From contig OMWY01000001.1 in assembly GCA_900314885.1 (NCBI GenBank), positions 124,001 to 188,000 of the forward strand: a stretch of DNA of 64,000 bases, read 5' to 3'. The notes beneath the pieces are model-generated. The model had not been told where the DNA came from, searched no databases, and saw only the letters and a list, made by a program, of their open reading frames with translations. Origin of the DNA: an uncultured Eubacteriales bacterium (GTDB lineage: Bacteria > Bacillota > Clostridia > Lachnospirales > Lachnospiraceae). A program made the position numbers and the translations under genes. Positions 1-8,670 of this stretch are shown here, piece after piece (within the stretch, counting starts at the first letter, position 1; every line of letters starts with the position of its first letter).

Positions 1-1250
1 TCTCGGGAATCCGCGATATGTCAGTGCTTGAGGAGGCTCCGGTTGACAGGCAGCCTATCCAGACCTATGTACTCGAGCATAACGACGAGATTATTAGGGA
101 AGCGATTCTGCGTGAAATGGCCCGGGGCGGCCAGGTCTACTATGTGAGGAATCGCATAAACGGCCTCCCTGATCTCGCCGCAAAAATCCAGGCCATGGTA
201 CCTGACGCCGAGGTCGCTTACGCTTACGGGCAGATGGATAAGAGAGAACTTGAGCGGATCATGTTCGACTTCATAAACGGTGATATAGATGTCCTTGTGT
301 CGACAACAATCATTGAAACAGGCATAGATATTCCTAATGTCAACACGATGATAATAGATGATGCCGATAAAATGGGCCTCTCCCAGCTCTACCAGCTGAG
401 GGGCCGTGTCGGCAGAAGCTCTAAGACCGCCTATGCCTTTATGATGTATAAGAGGGACAGGATGCTTCCCGAGGTCGCCGAGAAGCGGCTCGCGGCCATA
501 CGAGAATTTACAGATCTTGGCAGCGGCTTCAAGATAGCCATGAGGGACCTTGAGATCCGCGGCGCCGGAAATATCTTAGGCGAAAGCCAGTCCGGCCATA
601 TGGAGACTGTTGGTTACGACCTCTACTGCAAGATGCTTAACGAAGCCGTCCGCACCATTAAGGGCGAGAAGGTGAACGGCTATGAGTATGACACGGTCAT
701 GAACCTCGACGTCGACGCGTTTATACCTGCTTCTTATATTAAAAATGAGACGCAGAAGCTTGAGATGTACAAGCGAATCGCAACCATAGAGTCCGCTACG
801 GAGCTCCTTGACATGAAGGATGAGCTTATAGACCGCTATGGGGATATGCCTGCGGGCGTTGATAATCTGACGGTTATATCATACCTCAGATTTATGGCTC
901 ACAGGGCTTATATAACCGAGGTTCATATGCAGGAGAAGAACGTGGTTATCACCATGTTCGCCCATGCCGATATAGATAACAGCAAGATTCCGGCTTTCCT
1001 CAATACCTATGGAAATAAACTCTCTCTTAAGAAGGGGGACGATGGGGCCGTGAAATTTACCTACAAGCTTGATTCCGACAAGCCTACAAAGGGCGCTCCG
1101 AAGAAGACTATCGTAAGAGGAAACGGGAAGACAATGGTCAAGGCAACGGCCGCGGCGACTCCGGTTAAGAGCGACCCGCGTCTTACGGAGCTCAGGACCC
1201 TCTTGGGAGATTTTGTGAAGCTTTTACCTGACGAAAAGGAGGCAGAATGA
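1..1250 (+). CDS. mfd: Transcription-repair coupling factor Mfd, C-terminal part (gene enters from left edge)
   Basis: The reading frame is open from the window edge (first whole codon at base 3), so only the last ~416 residues are seen. Mfd is a DNA translocase that removes stalled RNA polymerase at lesions and recruits UvrA. The visible part starts in the second RecA-like helicase lobe. Motif V-like STTIIETGIDIPN and motif VI-like QLRGRVGRS are clear. They are followed by the RecG/Mfd TRG-type segment (FKIAMRDLEIRGAGNILG) and the C-terminal D7 region. The stop overlaps the start of the next gene by 4 nt (ATGA), so the two are probably co-translated. The ATG at base 18 is internal, because the SGIRD residues before it are conserved Mfd sequence. 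Confidence 0.96.
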   Translation, partial: SGIRDMSVLEEAPVDRQPIQTYVLEHNDEIIREAILREMARGGQVYYVRNRINGLPDLAAKIQAMVPDAEVAYAYGQMDKRELERIMFDFINGDIDVLVSTTIIETGIDIPNVNTMIIDDADKMGLSQLYQLRGRVGRSSKTAYAFMMYKRDRMLPEVAEKRLAAIREFTDLGSGFKIAMRDLEIRGAGNILGESQSGHMETVGYDLYCKMLNEAVRTIKGEKVNGYEYDTVMNLDVDAFIPASYIKNETQKLEMYKRIATIESATELLDMKDELIDRYGDMPAGVDNLTVISYLRFMAHRAYITEVHMQEKNVVITMFAHADIDNSKIPAFLNTYGNKLSLKKGDDGAVKFTYKLDSDKPTKGAPKKTIVRGNGKTMVKATAAATPVKSDPRLTELRTLLGDFVKLLPDEKEAE

Positions 1251-2002
1251 AGAGATTTACCTATGCTTTAAAGCTTATCGCAATATTTCTTATAAGCCTT
1301 TTCTGCCTTACGGCTGACGCTAAGGCTGAGCCTGTAGATTCTGAGAATCCCGTAGCCTCGGCGGCGTCCGTCTCGGAGTCTGATATCAGCACCCTCAAGG
1401 AGACGAGCGCCTATGACCTCTACCTCACTGTCGGTCAGAAGAAGGTATATTTTCCCGAGGTCTCGGTATACGCCCTTGGGACCAGGGATAAGTTCGAGAC
1501 GGATATGGGACGGGGCGATTTCTGGAGCTTTGAGGTAAAGAACGCCCAAAGCGCTGTCACAAGCCCCGGAGCGGTAAATACGGTCGGAAGCCTTGCGGCG
1601 GATGACATCAGGCGCGAGCTTATTGAGATAAAGGTAATAGTAGCTGAGGCCGAAAATGAGGGCATTACCCTCACCGATGATGAGGAAAAAGAACTCATGG
1701 AGACCGCGAAAACCCAGCTTGCTAACGTTTCCGCAAAGATTAAGGCGGCGTATTTCCTCGATGAAAATGTGCTCTATATGGTCTACCACGATAACTTCCT
1801 TGCGGCCAAGTTCTACAGCGAATTTATGAACAGGGCAAGATATGAGCATCCGGGTAAGAGCGGCGAAAAATTATTTACAAGAGAATTCAAGAAATGGTAC
1901 TCGTCTACAACTGTAGGTTACGATGCGGACAAGTGGCAGAAGCTTGATGTGGGAGCTATAGGCACCGTAAAAGACGAAAACGACAGCAGTAGTACGGAAT
2001 AA
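1247..2002 (+). CDS. Secreted SurA/PrsA N-domain-like protein without a PPIase domain
   Basis: This 251-aa protein has an N-terminal signal peptide: positive start, a hydrophobic stretch over residues 8-22, and a likely signal peptidase I site after ADAKA. There is no lipobox, so it is not an obvious lipoprotein as PrsA is. Residues ~120-200 are helical and charged and resemble the SurA N-terminal chaperone domain of parvulin-type foldases. No parvulin catalytic domain follows; the tail is short and acidic. It overlaps mfd by 4 nt. A chaperone role outside the membrane is inferred from context and fold resemblance only. Confidence 0.6.
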   Translation: MKRFTYALKLIAIFLISLFCLTADAKAEPVDSENPVASAASVSESDISTLKETSAYDLYLTVGQKKVYFPEVSVYALGTRDKFETDMGRGDFWSFEVKNAQSAVTSPGAVNTVGSLAADDIRRELIEIKVIVAEAENEGITLTDDEEKELMETAKTQLANVSAKIKAAYFLDENVLYMVYHDNFLAAKFYSEFMNRARYEHPGKSGEKLFTREFKKWYSSTTVGYDADKWQKLDVGAIGTVKDENDSSSTE

Positions 2003-2069
2003 TACTTATACAGATGTATAAGCAAAGTTACAAAAGCCCGAAAAAATCGGATTTTTTGGTAAATTTCTC

Positions 2070-2098
2070 TTGACAAAACGCCTTAAAAAGTTTATAAA
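2070..2098 (+). promoter_or_regulatory. Sigma-A promoter of hup
   Basis: TTGACA at 2070-2075 and TATAAA at 2093-2098 are separated by exactly 17 nt. The predicted leader carries a hairpin with arms GTCCGG (2111-2116) and CCGGAC (2125-2130), and an AGGAGG ribosome site just before the hup ATG. The near-consensus elements fit the high expression expected of HU. Confidence 0.85.
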
Positions 2099-2180
2099 TG
2101 AAGTTGTACAGTCCGGAGGGGAACCCGGACAAAAAATATAATGTGGGGAAGACCCTGCAGACTTACAGGAGGATAAATCC

Positions 2181-2453
2181 ATGAATAAGGCAGAACTTGT
2201 TGCAGCTATCGCTGACAAGGCAGATTTAAAGAAGGCAGACGCTGAGAAGGCTGTTAAGGCTTTCGTTGACGTAGTTACCGAGGAACTCAAAAAGGGTGAG
2301 AAGATTCAGCTCGTAGGCTTCGGTACATTCGAAGTTACCGAGAGAGCAGCCAGAATCGGCAGAAACCCTCAGACAAAGAAAGAGATTAAGATTCCTGCTT
2401 CTAAGGCAGCGAAGTTTAAGGCTGGCAAGGCTCTTAAGGACGCTATCAACTAA
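2181..2453 (+). CDS. hup: DNA-binding protein HU
   Basis: This 90-aa protein matches the full length of HU. It has the N-terminal helical dimer region and the beta-arm signature [18 protein letters not shown], followed by the Lys-rich C-terminal end. HU homodimers bend and compact DNA and are the main nucleoid protein in Firmicutes. The gene has its own strong promoter, an AGGAGG site and a strong terminator directly downstream, so it is a monocistronic unit inside a longer co-oriented cluster. The coding sequence uses GCT/AAG/GCA-type codons typical of a highly expressed gene. Confidence 0.98.
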   Translation: MNKAELVAAIADKADLKKADAEKAVKAFVDVVTEELKKGEKIQLVGFGTFEVTERAARIGRNPQTKKEIKIPASKAAKFKAGKALKDAIN

Positions 2454-2464
2454 TTAAAGCTTAT

Positions 2465-2490
2465 AAGACCCGCTCAGGCGGGTCTTTTCT
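2465..2490 (+). terminator. Intrinsic terminator after hup
   Basis: A perfect 9-bp stem (AAGACCCGC / GCGGGTCTT) with a TCAG loop is followed by TTCTT. It ends the hup transcript 12 nt after the stop codon. Confidence 0.92.
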
Positions 2491-2506
2491 TAACAAAGGG
2501 TTTTAC

Positions 2507-2770
2507 ATGAGATTAGACAAGTATATCAAGGTATCGCGACTTATTAAAAGAAGAACCGTCGCCAAATCAGCCTGCGATGCGGGCAGGGTTTCGATAAATG
2601 GAAGAACCGCCAAGGCAGGCACTGAGGTGAAGGTCGGCGATGTGATAGAAATAGGCTTCGGCGACAGAAAAATGATCGTTAAGGTGACCGACATTTCAGA
2701 GACCGTCAAGAAGGATGAAGCCAAGGAAATGTACGAGGTTTTGCAGGCGGCGCCTGAACCGGAAGAGTAA
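2507..2770 (+). CDS. rqcP: S4-domain RNA-binding protein RqcP
   Basis: This 87-aa protein consists almost entirely of an S4 RNA-binding domain (starts MRLDKYIKVSRLIKRR, with the turn AGRVSINGR). That is the size and position of YabO/RqcP in Firmicutes. RqcP binds the 50S subunit with RqcH during Ala-tailing of stalled nascent chains. MutS2 (RqcU), encoded at 14.4 kb, acts earlier in the same rescue pathway. The acidic C-terminus (PEPEE) is unremarkable. The start directly follows the hup terminator; the ribosome site is AAAGGG. Confidence 0.9.
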   Translation: MRLDKYIKVSRLIKRRTVAKSACDAGRVSINGRTAKAGTEVKVGDVIEIGFGDRKMIVKVTDISETVKKDEAKEMYEVLQAAPEPEE

Positions 2771-2792
2771 ATAATAACGAAAGGAGCTTCTT

Positions 2793-3101
2793 ATGAGAGG
2801 ACGCAAGGGAAGAAAGAGATACATGAGCAGACTCGGATTATTTCTCTGCTTTGCTGTAGTCTGTGTGATGTGCGTGTTTATCAATTATAAGAAAATAGTC
2901 CTCACCGGAAAAATGGAGAAGCTCGTAAAGAAGCAGCAGAGCGTGGAAAGAGAAATAGCCTCTGAGAACGCGAGAAAAGAAGAACTCGAGAAACTCGCTG
3001 TGGACGTTAATACCAAGAAATTTATAGAAGATACCGCAAGGGAAAAGTTCGGGCTTGTATATAAGGACGAGATAATATTTGAACCTTCGGATGACAATTG
3101 A
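2793..3101 (+). CDS. divIC: Septum formation initiator DivIC/FtsB-like protein
   Basis: This 102-aa bitopic membrane protein has a basic N-terminus (RGRKGRKR), one membrane segment around residues 14-30 and a periplasmic coiled coil (residues ~38-75, rich in K/E). It ends in the FtsB/DivIC-type segment DTAREKFGLVYKDEIIF. It would act with FtsL and DivIB in the divisome. GAAAGGAG precedes the ATG. The stop overlaps the tilS TTG start (TTGA). In spore formers yabP and yabQ usually separate rqcP and divIC; here they are adjacent. Confidence 0.88.
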   Translation: MRGRKGRKRYMSRLGLFLCFAVVCVMCVFINYKKIVLTGKMEKLVKKQQSVEREIASENARKEELEKLAVDVNTKKFIEDTAREKFGLVYKDEIIFEPSDDN

Positions 3102-4519
3102 ATATTAGCGAAATGAGCTTTAACAGTATTTATAAGACTATAGAAAGATATAATCTCTTAGAACAGAAAGATAGCCTAATCATCGGAGTTTCGGGTGGCG
3201 CGGATTCAGTGTGCCTTTTGGCGGCGTTAGCGAATCTTAGAGACACGAAAGAAGAGTTCCGCGATCTGAAGCTCTTCGCGGTCCACGTCCACCATGGAAT
3301 TCGCGGGGCTGAGGCCGACAGGGACGCTTCATTTGTAGAGAAGCTTGCGAAGGACCTTTCGGTGCCATGTCGGATTGTTAAGATAAATGTACCGAAGCTT
3401 TCCGAAGAATCGGGCATGTCGGAAGAAGAGACGGGCAGGAGGGAGCGCTACCGCATTTTCGAGGAAATAAGGGATGAGTTTCATTTTACAAAAATCGCTG
3501 TAGCTCACAATAAAAACGATCTTGCCGAGACATTTTTAATGAATCTTGCCCGCGGTACGGGGCTCACAGGACTTGCGGGAATAAGGCCCGTTAACGGCCA
3601 CATCATAAGACCCCTCATAGAGACCGACAGGAGTGAGATAGAGGCGACAGTACGTGAGCTGGGCCTCGATTTTGTGACCGACAGCACGAATCTTTCCGAT
3701 GATTATACGAGAAACCGCATAAGGCACGTCATACTGCCTGAGCTTACAAGCGCTGTCAACAGCGAAGCCGTGAGCCATATTTGCGAGGCCGCGGAGAAGA
3801 TTTCGGCGGCGGACCGGTTTATAAAGGAAGAGGCTAAGAAGGCCTTACAAGAAATTTCAACCCGTGGCAGGGGCTTTTTTATTGTAAGGAACGAAGCGGC
3901 GGAGCTCCCTTACGTTATTCTTACGGAGATGATTCATATGATTCTCGCTGACCTTGCGGGAAGGGCTCGCGACATTTCCGATGTGCATATAAGAGATGTG
4001 GCAGGCCTGTTCTCAAAGGAAAACGGAAAGAGCCTCGATCTTATATACGGCCTGACCGCGGTGAGACAGTACGAGGGAGTCCTTATTAAGAATTTTTCTT
4101 ATGAAGAATCCGGTCCTGAATTTAAGGACATAGAAACGGAAATACTTACAGTGCCGCCGGTAGAGAGCGTCTTTGCGGAAGCGGGCAATTTGCGGGTCAA
4201 TTTTTCTGACGGTACTTACAAAATATACAAAGAAAACAGTTGTAATAAGATATTCGATTATGATAAAATAACGGATAGTATTCTTGTTCGGACAAAGGAG
4301 CCGGGGGATTTCGTAGTAATTTCTACAGATGGCAAGAGGAAGAAATTATCTGATATTCTTACTGACAGAAAAATTCCGACAGAACTTAGAGAAAGACTTC
4401 CGCTCCTAACCGCGGGGCATGAGGTGCTGTGGGTGCCGGGAGTGCGAAGCGGTGAGAGCGCAAGGGTTTCAAAGGGCACAGAGAAAATATTGTGTGCCTT
4501 TGCTCTAAAAAGATATTAG
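3098..4519 (+). CDS. tilS: tRNA(Ile)-lysidine synthetase TilS
   Basis: TilS attaches lysine to C34 of the AUA-decoding tRNA(Ile2), which matters here because ATA codons are frequent in the core genes. The 473-aa protein has the N-type ATP pyrophosphatase PP-loop SGGADS at residues 32-37. Next come the HHGIRG and RRERYRIF regions, and it ends in the C-terminal TilS domain (LSDILTDRKIP then WVPGVRSG). The start could be TTG 3098, overlapping divIC, or ATG 3113; neither has a clear ribosome site, which fits translational coupling. Confidence 0.95.
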   Translation: MNISEMSFNSIYKTIERYNLLEQKDSLIIGVSGGADSVCLLAALANLRDTKEEFRDLKLFAVHVHHGIRGAEADRDASFVEKLAKDLSVPCRIVKINVPKLSEESGMSEEETGRRERYRIFEEIRDEFHFTKIAVAHNKNDLAETFLMNLARGTGLTGLAGIRPVNGHIIRPLIETDRSEIEATVRELGLDFVTDSTNLSDDYTRNRIRHVILPELTSAVNSEAVSHICEAAEKISAADRFIKEEAKKALQEISTRGRGFFIVRNEAAELPYVILTEMIHMILADLAGRARDISDVHIRDVAGLFSKENGKSLDLIYGLTAVRQYEGVLIKNFSYEESGPEFKDIETEILTVPPVESVFAEAGNLRVNFSDGTYKIYKENSCNKIFDYDKITDSILVRTKEPGDFVVISTDGKRKKLSDILTDRKIPTELRERLPLLTAGHEVLWVPGVRSGESARVSKGTEKILCAFALKRY

Positions 4520-4537
4520 GAAGGATAGAGAAAGAAA

Positions 4538-5062
4538 ATGGATGAAAAAATCAATGTCCTCATAGATGAGGACAGACTTTGTGACCGTATTAAGGAGATG
4601 GCTGAGAAGATAAACCGCGATTACGCGGGTAAGTCACTTCATATGATCGGCGTGCTTAAGGGCAGCGTATTTATGATGACGGAGCTTGCCAAGCATATCA
4701 CGGTTCCGGTTACGATGGACTTTATGTGCGTTTCAAGCTACGGAAACGGAACTGAGAGCACAGGCAGGGTGAAGATCGTTAAGGACCTCGATGAGGGCAT
4801 AGCGGGACGTTATGTGCTCATAGTAGAAGATATCATAGATTCCGGGAATACCCTCCACTACCTTCAGAAGGTACTCGAAGAGAGGAAGCCGGCGAGCCTC
4901 AAGCTATGCACGCTTCTTGACAAGCCGGAGAGAAGGGTTGTGGATGATGTAACGGTCGATTATGTGGGCTTTGAGATACCTGACAAATTCGTAGTAGGCT
5001 TCGGTCTCGATTACGCGCAGAAGTACAGAAATCTTCCGTATATCGGAGTAATAGGAGAATAA
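4538..5062 (+). CDS. hpt: Hypoxanthine phosphoribosyltransferase
   Basis: This 174-aa purine salvage enzyme makes IMP/GMP from hypoxanthine/guanine and PRPP. The PRPP-binding motif VLIVEDIIDSGNT and the preceding SSYGNGTES flexible loop are intact, and the C-terminal FVVGFGLDYAQKYRNLPY is typical. It sits in the classical tilS-hpt-ftsH order. In B. subtilis Hpt forms a complex with TilS that also acts on ftsH transcription. A purine-rich GGAAGGATAG lies upstream of the ATG. Confidence 0.97.
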   Translation: MDEKINVLIDEDRLCDRIKEMAEKINRDYAGKSLHMIGVLKGSVFMMTELAKHITVPVTMDFMCVSSYGNGTESTGRVKIVKDLDEGIAGRYVLIVEDIIDSGNTLHYLQKVLEERKPASLKLCTLLDKPERRVVDDVTVDYVGFEIPDKFVVGFGLDYAQKYRNLPYIGVIGE

Positions 5063-5066
5063 TAAT

Positions 5067-6896
5067 TTGAGAAATCAGGCAAGAGGAATATGGACCTCCC
5101 TGTTAGTTATCCTGCTCATTGTCGTTATTATGGCGATAACCGATAACATCTATGAGATGGGTCACGAGAACTATAATTATTCGGACTTTGTGAAGGACAT
5201 GGAGGACGGAGATATTTCGTACGTCGAGGTCTATCAGAACCAGTCCGCGCCGACGGGTGAGGTCAGCGTATCGTTTAAGGATGAAGATAAACAGTCTCTC
5301 AAGTTCTACGTAACCGACGTTACAGAGGTTGAGAGTGCCATGCGGGACGCGAAGTTCGTAAATTACTACGTTCACGACGTGTCGACGCAGAGCTGGTTTA
5401 TAACGATTATTCCATACATTTTAATCTGCGTCATGTTCTTTATCATGATGGTATTCATGTCGGGACAAAACGCGGCGGCAGCGAATTCCGGGAATTCGAA
5501 GCTAATGAATTTCGGTAAGGCGAGCGCCAGGATGAGCATGCCGACCGACAAGAAGGTTACGTTCGCCGACGTGGCGGGCCTTAAGGAGGAGAAGGAGGAT
5601 CTCGAGGAGATAGTTGATTTCCTTAAGAATCCCAAAAAATACTCCGATCTCGGCGCGAGAATACCTAAGGGCGTAATTTTAACCGGCCCTCCGGGAACAG
5701 GTAAGACACTTCTCGCGAGAGCAGTCGCGGGCGAGGCGGGAGTTCCATTCTTCTCAATCTCCGGTTCCGACTTCGTCGAAATGTTTGTCGGTGTAGGCGC
5801 TTCGAGAGTACGTGACCTCTTTGACAAGGCTAAAAAGAACAGCCCTTGCATCATTTTCATAGATGAGATAGACGCCGTGGCGAGACGCCGCGGTACCGGC
5901 CTTGGCGGCGGCCATGATGAGCGTGAGCAGACCCTTAACCAGATGCTCGTTGAAATGGACGGCTTCGGCGTAAATGAGGGCATCATCGTTATGGCGGCGA
6001 CAAACCGTGTCGATATCCTCGATCCTGCGATCCTCCGTCCGGGCCGTTTTGACAGGCGTGTAGCTGTCGGCGCTCCAGATGTGCGCGAGCGTGAGGAGAT
6101 CCTCAAGGTTCACGTTAAGAACAAGCCTGTCGGCGATGACGTAAAGCTTCCTGAAATCGCGCAGACTACAGCGGGATTTACCGGCGCTGACCTTGAAAAC
6201 CTCATGAATGAGGCGGCTATCAGGGCAGCGAAGGAAAACAGAAAATATATCAACTCAGAAGATATCAAGAAGTCGTTTATCAAGGTCGGAATAGGTACTG
6301 AGCGTAAGAGTCACATCATTTCCGAGCACGAGAAGAAGATTACGGCCTACCACGAGTCGGGCCACGCCATTCTCTTCCATGAGCTGCCGGATGTAGGACC
6401 TGTCTACACCATTTCTGTAATACCTACCGGAAATGGGGCAGCAGGCTATACCATGCCGCTTCCTGAGAAGGATGAGATGTTCCTTACGAAGGGCAAGATG
6501 AGGCAGGAAATTATTGTAAGTCTCGGCGGCCGTGTGGCGGAGGAGCTGATATTTGAGGACATTACTACCGGCGCTTCGGGAGATATCAAGCAGGCTACTA
6601 ACATAGCGAGGGCAATGGTTACAAAATACGGCTTCACATCGGCCCTCGGTCTTGTCAATTATGACAATGAAGACAGCGAAGTCTTTATAGGCGCTGAGAT
6701 CGGGCACACTCATACCTACAGTAATGAGGTCGCTGACAAGATCGATGAAGAGGTAAAGAGAATCATAGATTCCTGCTACGAAGAGGCCAAGAGGATAATC
6801 AGTTCGCATATGGACGTCCTTCACGCAAGCGCTAAGCTTCTCATGGAGAAGGAGCGTATAGGCATGGATGAGTTCAACGCATTGTTCGATGCCTGA
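5067..6896 (+). CDS. ftsH: ATP-dependent zinc metalloprotease FtsH
   Basis: This 609-aa membrane AAA+ protease has two membrane segments (residues ~10-26 and ~110-132) flanking a small extracytoplasmic domain. The AAA module has Walker A GPPGTGKT (~207-214), Walker B IIFIDEID (~262-269) and second-region-of-homology arginines (RPGRFDRR). The peptidase zinc site HESGH is at ~429-433. It degrades unassembled membrane proteins and short-lived regulators. Translation starts at TTG 5067, positioned by AGGAG 5 nt after the hpt stop region. The C-terminus is shorter than the B. subtilis protein but all catalytic elements are present. Confidence 0.98.
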   Translation: MRNQARGIWTSLLVILLIVVIMAITDNIYEMGHENYNYSDFVKDMEDGDISYVEVYQNQSAPTGEVSVSFKDEDKQSLKFYVTDVTEVESAMRDAKFVNYYVHDVSTQSWFITIIPYILICVMFFIMMVFMSGQNAAAANSGNSKLMNFGKASARMSMPTDKKVTFADVAGLKEEKEDLEEIVDFLKNPKKYSDLGARIPKGVILTGPPGTGKTLLARAVAGEAGVPFFSISGSDFVEMFVGVGASRVRDLFDKAKKNSPCIIFIDEIDAVARRRGTGLGGGHDEREQTLNQMLVEMDGFGVNEGIIVMAATNRVDILDPAILRPGRFDRRVAVGAPDVREREEILKVHVKNKPVGDDVKLPEIAQTTAGFTGADLENLMNEAAIRAAKENRKYINSEDIKKSFIKVGIGTERKSHIISEHEKKITAYHESGHAILFHELPDVGPVYTISVIPTGNGAAGYTMPLPEKDEMFLTKGKMRQEIIVSLGGRVAEELIFEDITTGASGDIKQATNIARAMVTKYGFTSALGLVNYDNEDSEVFIGAEIGHTHTYSNEVADKIDEEVKRIIDSCYEEAKRIISSHMDVLHASAKLLMEKERIGMDEFNALFDA

Positions 6897-7018
6897 TTTG
6901 AGGGTATTTTGTGTAAAAGTGACAGGGGAAAAATAAACATTTTATGAAGGTGATAGCATAATTACTATAAAAGGGCGAAAAATAATACCATGTTTGTGCA
7001 GACTTATTTTTTAAACCG

Positions 7019-7027
7019 TGCTATAAT
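7019..7027 (+). promoter_or_regulatory. Extended -10 promoter between ftsH and nth
   Basis: TGCTATAAT is a consensus extended -10 element with no good -35. Transcription from about 7034 would meet the strong terminator at 7098-7131, giving either a ~95-nt RNA or an attenuated nth mRNA. Confidence 0.5.
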
Positions 7028-7097
7028 AGTACTTGTAAACCCCAATACATTATATAGTTTTTGCTACACCCCATAAGTAACAAAAATACCTTCTCCA

Positions 7098-7131
7098 AAA
7101 GGACGGCTCCCCCAAGCCGTCCTTTCTTTTT
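7098..7131 (+). terminator. Intrinsic terminator upstream of nth
   Basis: An 11-bp perfect stem (AAAGGACGGCT / AGCCGTCCTTT) with a 7-nt C-rich loop is followed by CTTTTT. It lies ~200 nt after ftsH and 24 nt before the nth start, so it ends the ftsH transcript and/or the short transcript from 7034. Confidence 0.9.
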
Positions 7132-7154
7132 ACTCAGATTTTAGGTGATTGCTT

Positions 7155-7793
7155 ATGACAGAAGAACAGAGACTGAATGAGATTATAGAGAGGCTTTCCG
7201 GGCACTACGATACTGGCCGGGCTACCCTCGACCACGAGACACCATGGCAACTGCTTTTCTCTACGATACTATCTGCCCAGTGCACGGACGCAAGGGTAAA
7301 TATAGTTACGAAGACCCTTTATAGGAAATATCCTGACGTGAAGAGCTTCGCTGATGCCGACCTTGATGAACTGATGGAAGACGTTAAGCCCTGTGGATTT
7401 TACCGCAACAAGGCGAGGAACCTTAAGGCCTGCGCAGCTGCCTTACTTGAGAAATATAATGGCGAGGTGCCTTCTGATATAGATGAATTAACTAAGCTTC
7501 CGGGAGTGGGCAGGAAGACAGCGAATGTAATCAGAGGAAATATTTACCATATCCCCAGCATAGTTGTCGATACTCACGTAAAGCGGATATCATACCGCCT
7601 TGGAGTCACGGAGGAAACAGACCCGGTGAAGGTAGAGTTTGATCTTATGGATAAGCTCCCCGAGGAAGCCTGGATTATGTGGAATCTTGCCCTCATAGAG
7701 CACGGACGGAAGATCTGCATGGCAAAATCCCCCGACTGCGCGAACTGCTTCTTAAATGACATCTGCCCGAAGAAAGAACCGCCGAAGAGCTGA
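7155..7793 (+). CDS. nth: Endonuclease III
   Basis: This 212-aa bifunctional DNA glycosylase/AP lyase acts on oxidized pyrimidines. The helix-hairpin-helix with the catalytic lysine (LPGVGRKTA) and the catalytic aspartate (VVDTHVKR) are present. The C-terminal [4Fe-4S] loop has Cys spacing C-x6-C-x2-C-x5-C (ICMAKSPDC..C..IC). I start at ATG 7155 because AGGTGA lies 8 nt upstream; an in-frame TTG at 7149 would be too close to that site. Confidence 0.97.
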   Translation: MTEEQRLNEIIERLSGHYDTGRATLDHETPWQLLFSTILSAQCTDARVNIVTKTLYRKYPDVKSFADADLDELMEDVKPCGFYRNKARNLKACAAALLEKYNGEVPSDIDELTKLPGVGRKTANVIRGNIYHIPSIVVDTHVKRISYRLGVTEETDPVKVEFDLMDKLPEEAWIMWNLALIEHGRKICMAKSPDCANCFLNDICPKKEPPKS

Positions 7794-7807
7794 AAAAGAG
7801 TATATCA

Positions 7808-8446
7808 TTATATCGTTTCATTGTCATCATTATCAGCGCCCTGATATATGCGCTCAATGTCCGCTAATACCTTATCCTTACGGGAGTCCTTGAAGTTTGC
7901 GCCAACCTGAGTCCGGGTGAGCTCGTAGAGCTCGTTGTCGTCCTTTTCTCTTGCGATTTTAGCGAGGAGCTTATATGTCTCACCTATGTCGCTTCCGATT
8001 TCGGATGCGTAGGAGAGCACCGCGAGGGCGTCATCGATATCTCCACGGTCGAAGGACCTCTTGCCCCACTTATGGAGACTCCTTACGAGACGGGCGAAGT
8101 TCTCGTCACAGGCTGCTAAGGTTTCGAGGTTCGCCACGCCGTATTTTAACTTTAAGTCGGTGTTAGACATGCCGGTGAGGCAGAGGATTTTGGCCCCTGC
8201 AAGGGACTTAATGAGACGCTCGGCTGACTTTATTTCGCGATCCGGCTCATTTTCATGAAAGGGAAGCTCCGCTTCCTCGACGTGAATGTAAGGCAGAGAG
8301 CTGATATCGCGACGACGGGTTGAGTTCGAGCGGGCTTCCTTAGCCCAGAATTCCGCGTCCTTGTTGTCCTCTTCTTTCGTGTTGTGGCGGATCCGATACT
8401 GGAGCAGCACACATATTAAGAGTGTAAATACTAAAAGTGTTGGCAT
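7808..8446 (-). CDS. Hypothetical single-pass membrane protein with TPR-like helical domain
   Basis: This 212-aa protein begins with a membrane anchor (residues 3-17, LLVFTLLICVLL). A charged linker follows, then an all-helical soluble part. The segment with DIDDALAVLSYASEIG and DIGETYKLLAKIAREK has the look of TPR-type helix pairs. GAGGTAGG precedes the start. It is the only gene on the minus strand in the first 13 kb and is divergent from the small ORF at 8537. I do not recognise a named family, and no function is proposed. Confidence 0.65.
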   Translation of the reverse strand: MPTLLVFTLLICVLLQYRIRHNTKEEDNKDAEFWAKEARSNSTRRRDISSLPYIHVEEAELPFHENEPDREIKSAERLIKSLAGAKILCLTGMSNTDLKLKYGVANLETLAACDENFARLVRSLHKWGKRSFDRGDIDDALAVLSYASEIGSDIGETYKLLAKIAREKDDNELYELTRTQVGANFKDSRKDKVLADIERIYQGADNDDNETI

Positions 8447-8472
8447 AACCTACCTCTTTTGTAACTTTTTAC

Positions 8473-8501
8473 TTGCTTCTTTTCTAATTATAAACTATAA
8501 T
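8473..8501 (+). promoter_or_regulatory. Sigma-A promoter of the 36-aa ORF and VanW gene
   Basis: TTGCTT (8473-8478) and TATAAT (8496-8501) are spaced by 17 nt, upstream of a good AAAGGAG site and the small ORF at 8537. Confidence 0.7.
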
Positions 8502-8536
8502 ACTAAATTGGGAAAGACTTTAAAGGAGAAAAATAT

Positions 8537-8647
8537 ATGAATTTATTAGACTTTTTCAACAAACACACGAAATCTATATCAGCTGTCATAGTGGCTATAC
8601 TTGTCGTTGCGATGATTGTGCCGCTTCTCGCTGACGCTATAAGATAA
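8537..8647 (+). CDS. Small single-pass membrane protein (36 aa)
   Basis: A short ORF starts at ATG 8537, nine nt after AAAGGAG, and ends at TAA 8647. The 36-residue product has a short charged N-terminus (NKHTK), a hydrophobic stretch over residues ~14-32 and a positive C-terminal Arg. That is the layout of a one-helix membrane miniprotein. Evidence for translation is the promoter, the ribosome site and the membrane-like composition. No family is recognised. It is 23 nt upstream of the VanW gene and probably shares its transcript. Confidence 0.55.
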   Translation: MNLLDFFNKHTKSISAVIVAILVVAMIVPLLADAIR

Positions 8648-8670
8648 AGATAATTCCGTCGCAGGGCGGG

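Noticed and set aside
1247..2002. PrsA-type peptidyl-prolyl isomerase
   Set aside because: No lipobox and no parvulin domain; only a SurA N-terminal-like region is seen.
2030..2062. Terminator between the SurA-like gene and hup (CCGAAAAAATC / GGATTTTTTGG)
   Set aside because: The arms abut with no loop and include mismatches, so a stable hairpin is unlikely.
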